This document shows positions 1 to 5,245 of a stretch of DNA of 6,688 nucleotides, piece after piece. Each line of letters starts with the position of its first letter. Position 1 is the stretch's first letter. Both the position numbers and the translations under genes were made by a program. The notes below the pieces were generated by a model. That model was not told where the DNA came from. It made no database searches and was given only the letters and a program-made list of their open reading frames with translations. This DNA comes from Actinomycetota bacterium (GTDB taxonomy: Bacteria; Actinomycetota; Acidimicrobiia; Spongiisociales; ZC4RG35). Where the stretch lies: contig JAHWLC010000061.1 of assembly GCA_019347585.1 (NCBI GenBank), forward strand, positions 1 to 6,688. Direction: 5' to 3'.

Positions 1-2
1 CC

Positions 3-419
3 ACGGCCCACTTCCTCGGCACCGCGGTGGTCGGCGGTGCGGTAACCGTGCTCGCCCTCCTCCTCACCCTGCTCGGGCTGAGCCTTGGGTCGGAGCACCG
101 GTTCAGTGATGCCCTCTACACCAGAGCCGCCTTTCTCACCTGGCTGAGCGTCGCTGCCATCGTGCTGGGGACGCTGGTGCTGCTGGCGACGGCGGTGCCT
201 GTCAAGGAGGTGGAGCAGCTGGCCACCTACTACGCCATCTTCTACTACGTCCTGGCCGCGGCCCTCTCCTTGCTGGGTGGCATCGTCATCGCCATGGGGA
301 TCATCATCGGCTTCCTGCTCCGTGGGCTGATCGCGATCGGCCACTCCGAGAGTCACAGCGACTTGCTCCGCGAGTCCGACGAGGAGCCGGAACAGGCGAG
401 GAAGGCGTCGCAGCCCTAA
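3..419 (+). CDS. C-terminal part of an unrecognised multi-pass membrane protein (5' end outside window)
   Basis: The reading frame is open from the left edge (Thr-Ala-His-Phe-Leu-Gly...) to a TAA at 417-419. A GTG at 27 could be a start, but it lies inside a hydrophobic stretch and has no Shine-Dalgarno sequence, so I treat the gene as truncated by the window edge. About 138 residues are visible. They hold three hydrophobic segments, from the edge to about base 80, about 127-205, and about 227-335. A hydrophilic, acidic tail rich in Ser, Glu and Asp follows (SHSDLLRESDEEPEQ), probably cytoplasmic. No catalytic or binding motif is visible and I do not recognise the family. The stop codon overlaps the stop of convergent rarA (TAG on the minus strand at 416-418), so the two 3' ends share bases. 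Confidence is good that it is coding and low on any function. Confidence 0.65.
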   Translation, partial: TAHFLGTAVVGGAVTVLALLLTLLGLSLGSEHRFSDALYTRAAFLTWLSVAAIVLGTLVLLATAVPVKEVEQLATYYAIFYYVLAAALSLLGGIVIAMGIIIGFLLRGLIAIGHSESHSDLLRESDEEPEQARKASQP

Positions 420-1753
420 TCCCGGCCCTCCCGCCCGAGACGGTGATCGATGGCCTGGAGACGGCGGCGGATCTCGGCCTCCGCCCCGTGCTCGCCGGGT
501 CTGAACAGGACCGAGGACTCCACCCCGTCGGGGAAGTACTGCTGGGAGACGACTCCGTCCGGATGATCGTGGGGAAACTCGTAACCTTCGCCATGGCCGA
601 GCTCGGCCGCTCCGCGGTAACCGGTGGAGCGGAGGTGGAGGGGCACGGAGGGGGGCGGCCCGTCACGCACCAGCGCCTGGCCCGCGCCGATCGCCCTGGC
701 CACCGAGTTCGATTTGGGCGCCGTCGCCAGATACAAGGCGGCATGTGCGAGGTGATAGGTGGCTTCGGGCAGACCGACATAGGCCAGGGCCTGGGAGGCG
801 GCGACCGCCACCTGGAGGGCGTTGGAGTCGGCGAGGCCGATGTCCTCGGAGGCGAGGATGATCATTCGGCGTGCGATGAACTCGGGGTCCTCGCCACCTT
901 CCAGCATGAAGAACAGCCAGTAGAGGGCGGCATCGGGATCGGAGCCGCGAAGCGACTTGATGAAGGCGGAGATGACGTCGTAGTGGCTGTCACCTGCCTT
1001 GTCGTATCTCACCAGCCGGCGCTGCAGTGCCTCGGCCACGTCGTCTTCGGTGATTCGGGTCCTCCCGGCCGCCTCCGCGATCACTGCCGCCACCTCCAGG
1101 CTGTTGAGCGCTTGCCTGGCATCACCACCGGTGCGGGTGGCCAGCTCCGATGCGGCCTCGGCATCGAGCTCGAGCCCCAGGGCGCCGAGGCCTCTCCGCT
1201 CGTCGCTGATCGCCGCCCGCAAGAGACTGGTGAGGTCGTCGGGGGAGAGCGGATCGAGGCGGAACAGGGTCATCCTGCTCATCAGCGGGCTGTTGACCTC
1301 GAAGTAGGGGTTCTCTGTGGTCGCCCCGACCAGGATGATGGTCCCGTCCTCCACGCCGGGGAGCAGGGCGTCCTGTTGGTTCTTGGCGAAACGATGGATC
1401 TCGTCGAGGAAGAGGACGGTGCGCCGCTCCTCGGTGGCGAGACGGCGCCGAGCCTCTGCGAGGACCTCGCGTATGTCCTTGACCCCCGCCGACGTGGCGG
1501 AGAGGGTGGTGAAGTGGGCGTCGGCGTGACTGGCGACCAGCCGGGCGAGCGTGGTCTTGCCCGATCCGGGTGGTCCCCACAACAGCATCGAGATCGGCTG
1601 GCCCGACTCGACGACGAGCCGGAAGGCGGAGCCCTCCCCGAGCAGGGCGCTCTGGCCCACGACCTCGGAAAGGCGGGACGGCCTCATCCGGGTGGCCAGC
1701 GGGGCGGCCCCTGCCGCCATTTGCTCGGCCCGCGCCGAGAACAGATCGCTCAT
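416..1753 (-). CDS. rarA: Replication-associated recombination protein A (RarA/MgsA family AAA+ ATPase)
   Basis: A 445-residue AAA+ clamp-loader-like ATPase, the usual length for RarA. The family (RarA/MgsA in bacteria, Mgs1/WRNIP1 in eukaryotes) acts in the cytoplasm at stalled or gapped replication forks and interacts with SSB. Visible motifs in order are an N-terminal [12 protein letters not shown] (23-34), Walker [10 protein letters not shown] (60-68), Walker B VLFLDEIH (113-120, Asp117/Glu118), VEDG (134-137), sensor 1 GATTENP (143-149), a candidate arginine finger in SPLMSR (Arg160) and sensor 2 GGDARQALN (209-217). The family-specific C-terminal region follows: [21 protein letters not shown] (250-270) and EDPEFIARR. 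No residue of the ATPase core is missing. The ATG at 1753 lies 9 bases after the hydrolase stop and has no clear Shine-Dalgarno sequence, so it is probably co-transcribed with, and translated by reinitiation after, the hydrolase gene. Confidence 0.96.
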   Translation of the reverse strand: MSDLFSARAEQMAAGAAPLATRMRPSRLSEVVGQSALLGEGSAFRLVVESGQPISMLLWGPPGSGKTTLARLVASHADAHFTTLSATSAGVKDIREVLAEARRRLATEERRTVLFLDEIHRFAKNQQDALLPGVEDGTIILVGATTENPYFEVNSPLMSRMTLFRLDPLSPDDLTSLLRAAISDERRGLGALGLELDAEAASELATRTGGDARQALNSLEVAAVIAEAAGRTRITEDDVAEALQRRLVRYDKAGDSHYDVISAFIKSLRGSDPDAALYWLFFMLEGGEDPEFIARRMIILASEDIGLADSNALQVAVAASQALAYVGLPEATYHLAHAALYLATAPKSNSVARAIGAGQALVRDGPPPSVPLHLRSTGYRGAAELGHGEGYEFPHDHPDGVVSQQYFPDGVESSVLFRPGEHGAEAEIRRRLQAIDHRLGREGRD

Positions 1754-1762
1754 CGTTCGAGC

Positions 1763-2401
1763 CTACGGCCCGGTGCCGACCAAGCGGGTGGCGAACCAGT
1801 CGGCGGCGAGCTCGGCCACCGCATCGAGTGCCCCGGGCTCTTCGAAGAGATGAGTGGCTCCCGGCACCACCTCGAGCCTGGTCTCCGCGCTCATCTGCTC
1901 CTGCGCCTGGCGGTTCAGGTCGAGAACGGTGAGATCGAGCGCTCCCACCACCAGCAGGGTGGGGGCCTCGACGCGGGGGAGAGCCGACCCGGCCAGGTCG
2001 GGGCGGCCACCGCGGGACACCACCGCGGCCACTCGATCGGGCCGCTCCGCGGCGGCCCCCAGGGCGGCTGCAGCACCGGTGGAGGCTCCGAAGACGCCGA
2101 TCGGAGGCGAGGGAGGAAGCCAGTCGATCGCACCCACGACCCGGGCGGTGAGGAGATCGATGTCAAAGCGATGGTGCCTGGTGACCAGGTCGACCTGTTC
2201 CTCCTCCTCGGTGAGCAGGTCGAGTAGGAGAGTCTGCATCCCCCGCTCCTGGAGGATCTCGGCCACGTGGCGGTTGCGCGGGCTGTGCCGGCTGCTCCCC
2301 GAGCCATGGGCGAACACCACGATGCCGATCCCGGGCTCCCCTTCGAGAGATCCCTGCAGCGTGGTGCCGTCGCGGAGTTCGACGGGGGTGTCTTGGGGCA
2401 T
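1763..2401 (-). CDS. Dienelactone-hydrolase-like alpha/beta hydrolase
   Basis: A soluble alpha/beta hydrolase of about 212 residues. From the chosen start, the oxyanion-side motif AHGSGSSRHSPRN is at 31-43, the nucleophile elbow is GASTG (Ser107) and the candidate acid is Asp156 in VVGALD. The family stretch VLDLNRQAQ follows, and the catalytic His184 lies in PGATHLFEEPG. The triad therefore looks intact. The substrate is unknown. In other actinobacteria this hydrolase type is fused to a phosphoribosyltransferase (Rv0571c type), and a stand-alone phosphoribosyltransferase lies about 1 kb away at 3408. Start choice: ATG at 2401 has GAGG six bases upstream (2408-2411). The longer alternative at 2434 adds 11 residues, lacks a Shine-Dalgarno sequence and overlaps a good -10 box. 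It is the first gene of a two-gene minus-strand unit with rarA. The family is near certain; the start is less so. Confidence 0.9.
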   Translation of the reverse strand: MPQDTPVELRDGTTLQGSLEGEPGIGIVVFAHGSGSSRHSPRNRHVAEILQERGMQTLLLDLLTEEEEQVDLVTRHHRFDIDLLTARVVGAIDWLPPSPPIGVFGASTGAAAALGAAAERPDRVAAVVSRGGRPDLAGSALPRVEAPTLLVVGALDLTVLDLNRQAQEQMSAETRLEVVPGATHLFEEPGALDAVAELAADWFATRLVGTGP

Positions 2402-2407
2402 GAGAGG

Positions 2408-2411
2408 CCTC
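2408..2411 (-). promoter_or_regulatory. Ribosome binding site deciding the hydrolase start
   Basis: Read on the minus strand, GAGG lies six bases before the ATG at 2401. The longer ATG at 2434 has no comparable purine-rich sequence. This site is the reason for preferring the shorter protein. Confidence 0.45.
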
Positions 2412-2432
2412 GCATCGAGTCGTGTGGTCTTC

Positions 2433-2438
2433 ATTGTA
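2433..2438 (-). promoter_or_regulatory. Candidate -10 box for the hydrolase-rarA unit
   Basis: The minus strand reads TACAAT, one mismatch from TATAAT and conspicuous in this GC-rich DNA. Transcription would begin near 2426, leaving a leader of roughly 25 bases with the GAGG site before the ATG at 2401. No convincing -35 hexamer lies 16-18 bases upstream (the DNA there is G/C runs), which would suit an activator-dependent promoter. The box overlaps the alternative ATG at 2434, which argues against that start. Confidence 0.35.
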
Positions 2439-2469
2439 TGGACGCCGGCGGGGTGCCCCCATGGCCGGT

Positions 2470-2489
2470 TTCGGGGGAACGGTCCCTGG
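2470..2489. promoter_or_regulatory. Imperfect inverted repeat resembling a DosR-type operator
   Basis: The 20-mer TTCGGGGGAACGGTCCCTGG lies between the divergent hydrolase and hibernation-factor genes. Against the published mycobacterial DosR consensus TTSGGGACTWWAGTCCCSAA it matches 12 of 20 positions. These include TTCGGG on the left and GTCCC on the right at the correct spacing, while the centre and right end do not match. Inside it, GGGA-ACGG-TCCC (2475-2486) forms a short palindrome. Its centre would lie about 53 bases upstream of the predicted hydrolase transcription start and 60 bases upstream of the hibernation-factor ATG. G/C runs are common here, so a chance match is quite possible. 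Confidence 0.3.
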
Positions 2490-2529
2490 GTAGGTTCACG
2501 ACCAGGATGGATGTGACATGACTGGGGTC

Positions 2530-2534
2530 AGGAG
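2530..2534 (+). promoter_or_regulatory. Ribosome binding site of the hibernation-factor gene
   Basis: AGGAG lies five bases before the ATG at 2540. It is a strong Shine-Dalgarno match and fixes the start of the HPF-like protein. Confidence 0.75.
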
Positions 2535-2539
2535 CCCGA

Positions 2540-3337
2540 ATGACGTCAACCCTTCCCGATGACTTCCCAATCGTGTTCTTGGATGACGGCCCCGTGCCCG
2601 ACCACGTTCGCGCCGACTCCGAGGAGATGGTCTCGCGTCTGGCGCGCAAGGCACCCCGGCCGGTGCTCTTCGCCCGAGTGAAGGTGATCGTGGATCCCGA
2701 CCGGGATCCCGACGAGGAGACCATCGCCCAGGGAACCATGGACATCTCGGGCTCGATCATCCGGGCCCAGGTGGCCGCTCCCGCTCCCCGCGACGCGCTC
2801 AACGTGCTCCACGACAGGCTGGACCGGCGACTGAGGAGACTCGCCGAGCGCCGGCAGACCGCAGAGAAGCGCCCTCCCCGGACTCCCGAGGGCGAATGGC
2901 GCAGCGGGGACCTGCCTGCGGCCCGGCCCGGATATTTCCCCAGGCCGGTGGAGGAGCGAGAGGTGGTGCGACGCAAGGCGTTCTCCCCGGGAGAGGAAAT
3001 CTCCGTCGACGAGGCCCTGTTCGACCTGGACGTCCTCGACCATCGCTTCTTCCTCTTCACCGACGCCGCCGACGGCGAAGTGTCCGTGGTCTACGAGGAG
3101 GATGGTCGCGTGATGCTGCAGAAGGTCTCCGGGGGGACGCCACCCGAGGTGGACGTGTCCCTCGGGGTCGAGCCCAATCCCACGCCCGCTCCCGAGCTGG
3201 AAGTGGATGAGGCCAAGCAGCTGCTGGACACCACGAACGCGCCGTTCGTCTTCTTCCGCCATGCGGGCACGGGCGAGGGGCGCGTCATGTACCGCCGGTA
3301 CGACGGCCATTACGGTCTGGTGGCGCCTGCGGAGTGA
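2540..3337 (+). CDS. HPF/RaiA-type ribosome hibernation protein with two tandem C-terminal domains (Rv0079/RafH-like)
   Basis: A 265-residue cytoplasmic protein. Residues about 10-105 resemble the S30AE/HPF ribosome-binding domain, ending in a basic helix (LHDRLDRRLRRLAERR). That domain blocks the decoding centre of the small subunit in resting cells. A basic, Pro-rich linker (about 106-135) is followed by two copies of the domain found at the C-terminus of long HPFs. Copy one is at about 138-195 (VVRRKAFSPGEEISVDEAL, LDHRFFLFTDAADGEVSVVYEEDG). Copy two is at about 218-263 (FVFFRHAGTGEGRVMYRRYDGHYGLV) and is closer to the canonical ending. Ordinary long HPFs have one such copy. As I recall, mycobacterial Rv0079 and its relative RafH share this longer tandem layout and are DosR-induced. 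It is the first gene of a plus-strand run, 70 bases before the phosphoribosyltransferase. The family is secure; the orthology is inferred. Confidence 0.9.
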   Translation: MTSTLPDDFPIVFLDDGPVPDHVRADSEEMVSRLARKAPRPVLFARVKVIVDPDRDPDEETIAQGTMDISGSIIRAQVAAPAPRDALNVLHDRLDRRLRRLAERRQTAEKRPPRTPEGEWRSGDLPAARPGYFPRPVEEREVVRRKAFSPGEEISVDEALFDLDVLDHRFFLFTDAADGEVSVVYEEDGRVMLQKVSGGTPPEVDVSLGVEPNPTPAPELEVDEAKQLLDTTNAPFVFFRHAGTGEGRVMYRRYDGHYGLVAPAE

Positions 3338-3364
3338 GGTGGTCGTTTTCGGCGGCGGCCATCG

Positions 3365-3376
3365 GGGTAGTGACCC
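3365..3376. promoter_or_regulatory. Short inverted repeat upstream of the phosphoribosyltransferase gene
   Basis: GGGT-AGTG-ACCC has perfect four-base arms with a four-base centre and lies in the 70-base gap between the hibernation-factor and phosphoribosyltransferase genes. It has the same geometry as GGGA-ACGG-TCCC at 2475-2486, and both are preceded by TCGG. It is also a poor, one-base-short DosR-like match. It could be a second operator or chance in GC-rich DNA. No Rho-independent terminator is visible in this gap. Confidence 0.18.
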
Positions 3377-3397
3377 ACAGAATGCAACTCGAACCGC

Positions 3398-3401
3398 GAG
3401 G
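3398..3401 (+). promoter_or_regulatory. Ribosome binding site of the phosphoribosyltransferase gene
   Basis: GAGG lies six bases before the ATG at 3408. It selects this start over longer in-frame possibilities that would run back into the hibernation-factor gene. Confidence 0.6.
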
Positions 3402-3407
3402 TCGAAG

Positions 3408-4079
3408 ATGACCGGCCCGATCGGCCCATTCCGCAACAGACAAGAGGCCGGGCAGCGCCTCGCCGAGGAACTGGCCGGCTACGGCGAAGAGGACGTCGTC
3501 GTCATCGCCCTTCCCCGAGGCGGCGTTCCCGTCGCCTTCGAGATCGCAAAGGAGCTGCAAGCCCCGCTCGACGTCGTGGTGGTGAGAAAGGTCGGGGTTC
3601 CCGGGCACGAGGAGCTCGCCATGGGTGCGGTCGCGTCCGGGGGAGTCCTGGTCCGCAACGACGACATCATCTCCGCCCTCGGCATCGGCGACGACGTCGT
3701 CGAGGCTTCCGCGGAGGCCAAGCGGCGCGAGGTGTCCGCGCGAGAGCGCGCCTTCCGCGGCGATCGAGAGACTCCCGAGCTGGCGGGCCGCACCGTGATC
3801 GTCGTCGACGACGGCATCGCCACCGGGTCCACCATGCGCGCCTCTCTGCGGGCCCTGCGCCAGAGTGGCGCGGAGCGCCTGGTGGTCGCGGTGCCGGTGG
3901 CGTCCGAGACCGCCTGCCGGGAGATGCGAGAGCTGGCGGACGAGGTGCTCTGCCTCATCGCCACCGACCAGCTCATCGCAGTCGGACAGTGGTACTTGAA
4001 CTTCGACCAGGTCTCCAGCGAGGAGGTCGTCGAGCTGCTCGATGCGGCGTCGTCCGTTCATGTGGGTGACGAGCAATGA
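3408..4079 (+). CDS. Stand-alone phosphoribosyltransferase-like protein (type I PRTase fold)
   Basis: A 223-residue cytoplasmic protein. It has the PRPP-binding signature VIVVDDGIATGST (130-142), with the acidic pair Asp134/Asp135 and the phosphate loop. It also has the subgroup features FRNRQEAGQRLAEEL (8-22), LPRGGVPVAFEIA (35-47), RKVGVPGHEELAMGAVASGG (60-79) and a C-terminal YLNFDQVSSEEV (196-207). This is the uncharacterised PRTase group found alone, or fused to a dienelactone-hydrolase-like domain (Rv0571c type) or an erythromycin-esterase-like domain (Rv2030c type). It is not one of the standard purine or pyrimidine salvage enzymes by sequence, and its substrate is unknown. The start at 3408 has a GAGG site and gives the usual N-terminus. 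The stop overlaps the next ATG (ATGA, 4076-4079), implying translational coupling to the M50 protease. The family is confident; the reaction is not known. Confidence 0.92.
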   Translation: MTGPIGPFRNRQEAGQRLAEELAGYGEEDVVVIALPRGGVPVAFEIAKELQAPLDVVVVRKVGVPGHEELAMGAVASGGVLVRNDDIISALGIGDDVVEASAEAKRREVSARERAFRGDRETPELAGRTVIVVDDGIATGSTMRASLRALRQSGAERLVVAVPVASETACREMRELADEVLCLIATDQLIAVGQWYLNFDQVSSEEVVELLDAASSVHVGDEQ

Positions 4080-5215
4080 CCGGGACCTCGTGGCGAATCG
4101 GCGAGGTAGCCGGTGTCGAGATCAGGGTCGATGTCTCCTGGGGGCTGATCGCGCTCCTGGTGGGCTACACGTTCTTCGTCGTACTGGCCGCGGAGTTCGG
4201 CGCGACGACGACGGGGACAGTCGTGGTGGCGGCGATCGCCATGACCCTGGCTTTCTTCGCCTCGGTCCTGATCCACGAGCTGGCCCACTCACTCCTCGCC
4301 AAGCAACGAGGCATCACCGTGCGCGGCATAACCCTGTTCCTCTTCGGTGGGGCTACCCATGCCGATCTGGAGACCAAGGAGCCAAAGGACGAGCTGGTCA
4401 TCGCCGCGGTCGGCCCGCTCACCAGCTTCGCCCTCGCCGGGGTCTTCTGGGTGTTGGCCCAGGTGCCCGGCTCGGACCTTGTCGCCTATGCCGCCGGCTA
4501 TCTGGGTTGGATCAACCTGGCGCTGGCGGTCTTCAACCTGCTGCCGGGCTTTCCCCTCGACGGTGGGCGCATCGTCCGATCGTTGGTGTGGCGGTCGAGG
4601 GGAGACATCGTCGCAGCCACCCGGGTCGCAGCCCGCGGCGGTCGCATCGTGGGCATGGTCATGATCGGCATCGGGGTGTTCGAGCTCTTCTTCCTCGGAG
4701 CGCTGGTCGGCGGTCTCTGGCTGATGGCGATCGGCTGGTTCCTGTCCCAGGCGGCCACCGCCTCATTCACCCATCTCCAGTTGAAGACGGTGCTCGACGA
4801 CGTGCCGGCGTCCCGGCTGATGACGAGAGACCTGGTCGACGTCCCCGCCGGCATCACGGTCCAGCGGGCCGTAGACGACTACTTCATGCGGCACAACTAC
4901 AACGCCTTCCCCGTTCAAGGAGAACGCGGTGATACCGGCTTGGTCACGATGAAGAGGGTGCGGGAGCTGCCCCGGGACCGCTGGGACAGCGCCACCGTGG
5001 ACGAGGTCATGGAGCCGCTGTCCGACATGTGCACCGTCAGCCCCTCGGGGGCGGCCGGTGAGGTCGTGGACAAGCTGATGAAAGGGGAGGTCGGCAGGGT
5101 GGTAGTGGTCGACCAAGGCGAGGTCGTAGGCCTGATCACTCCCCGGGATCTGGTTCGCTGGCTGGAGAGGGCGCGCGAGCTCGGTCTCTCCGAGAAGGCG
5201 ATGAGCCTGAGCTGA
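4076..5215 (+). CDS. Site-2-type (M50) intramembrane metalloprotease with two CBS domains (Rip3-like)
   Basis: A 379-residue inner-membrane protein. The zinc-binding HELAH motif (67-71) is preceded by hydrophobic helix FFASVLI. The third-ligand motif is N154-LLPGFPL-D162-GG. LFLFGGATH (87-95) and VGPLTSFALAG (112-122) are also family-typical. Hydrophobic segments lie at about 21-41, 46-68, 107-130, 135-158 and 189-224. Two cytoplasmic CBS domains follow, at about 241-300 (ASRLMTRDLVDVPAGITVQRAV) and 306-365 (VDEVMEPLSDMCTVSPSG, GRVVVVDQGEVVGLITPRDL), which in this family are thought to bind adenine nucleotides. All catalytic residues are present. M. tuberculosis Rv2625c (Rip3) has this architecture and similar length and lies in the DosR regulon. 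Substrates may be anti-sigma factors or other membrane proteins, but none is identifiable here. The start overlaps the previous stop as ATGA. The site-2 protease assignment is very sure. Confidence 0.95.
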   Translation: MTGTSWRIGEVAGVEIRVDVSWGLIALLVGYTFFVVLAAEFGATTTGTVVVAAIAMTLAFFASVLIHELAHSLLAKQRGITVRGITLFLFGGATHADLETKEPKDELVIAAVGPLTSFALAGVFWVLAQVPGSDLVAYAAGYLGWINLALAVFNLLPGFPLDGGRIVRSLVWRSRGDIVAATRVAARGGRIVGMVMIGIGVFELFFLGALVGGLWLMAIGWFLSQAATASFTHLQLKTVLDDVPASRLMTRDLVDVPAGITVQRAVDDYFMRHNYNAFPVQGERGDTGLVTMKRVRELPRDRWDSATVDEVMEPLSDMCTVSPSGAAGEVVDKLMKGEVGRVVVVDQGEVVGLITPRDLVRWLERARELGLSEKAMSLS

Positions 5216-5236
5216 ATGGCGCCGTACCGTCGGTAG
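5216..5236 (+). other. Possible six-codon leader ORF (MAPYRR-stop) before ccmF
   Basis: The ATG at 5216 directly abuts the protease stop (TGA-ATG) and is in frame with ccmF, but it ends at TAG 5234-5236 after Met-Ala-Pro-Tyr-Arg-Arg. There is no clear Shine-Dalgarno sequence. It could be chance, or a tiny leader peptide translated by reinitiation. I list it because it is the only in-frame ATG near the poorly marked ccmF start. Confidence 0.15.
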
Positions 5237-5245
5237 CCTCTGAGG
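5225..5245 (+). promoter_or_regulatory. Candidate leaderless promoter and 11-base palindrome before ccmF
   Basis: TAGCCT (5234-5239) fits the actinobacterial -10 pattern TANNNT. It is followed by six bases and then the GTG at 5246, the spacing expected when transcription begins on the start codon. Just upstream and overlapping its first two bases is the perfect palindrome TACCG-T-CGGTA (5225-5235), a possible operator. No -35 element is recognisable. ccmF may instead be read from the upstream transcript. Confidence 0.3.

Noticed and set aside
443..2227. Long plus-strand open frame of 594 codons antisense to rarA and the hydrolase gene
   Set aside because: It is a shadow of GC-rich genes on the other strand. 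Its product is Gly/Glu/His-rich and low in hydrophobic pattern, with no recognisable domain, while both minus-strand frames carry complete family motifs.
2449..2460. GGGG-TG-CCCC hairpin candidate in the divergent gap
   Set aside because: The two-base loop is too small for a stable hairpin and no T-run follows. It is better explained as a G/C run between promoters.
2521..2540. Second DosR-like match (GGG-N8-CCCGAA) immediately before the hibernation-factor ATG
   Set aside because: Only about half of the positions fit the consensus, and the matching bases coincide with the ribosome binding site and start region, which explain them.
2541..2548. TGACGTCA palindrome
   Set aside because: It lies within the first codons of the hibernation-factor gene. 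It is a eukaryotic CRE-type site and most likely chance here.
3338..3407. Possible terminator between the hibernation-factor and phosphoribosyltransferase genes
   Set aside because: There is no GC-rich stem followed by a T-run. The only repeat has four-base arms and is better considered as a weak operator candidate.
2546..3436. 296-codon minus-strand frame opposite the hibernation-factor gene
   Set aside because: Composition is typical of antisense shadow and there are no motifs. The plus strand has a strong AGGAG site and clear HPF C-terminal domains.
3285..4076. 263-codon minus-strand frame opposite the phosphoribosyltransferase gene
   Set aside because: Asp/Gly/His-rich shadow product, with no domain. 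The plus strand has an intact PRPP-binding signature.
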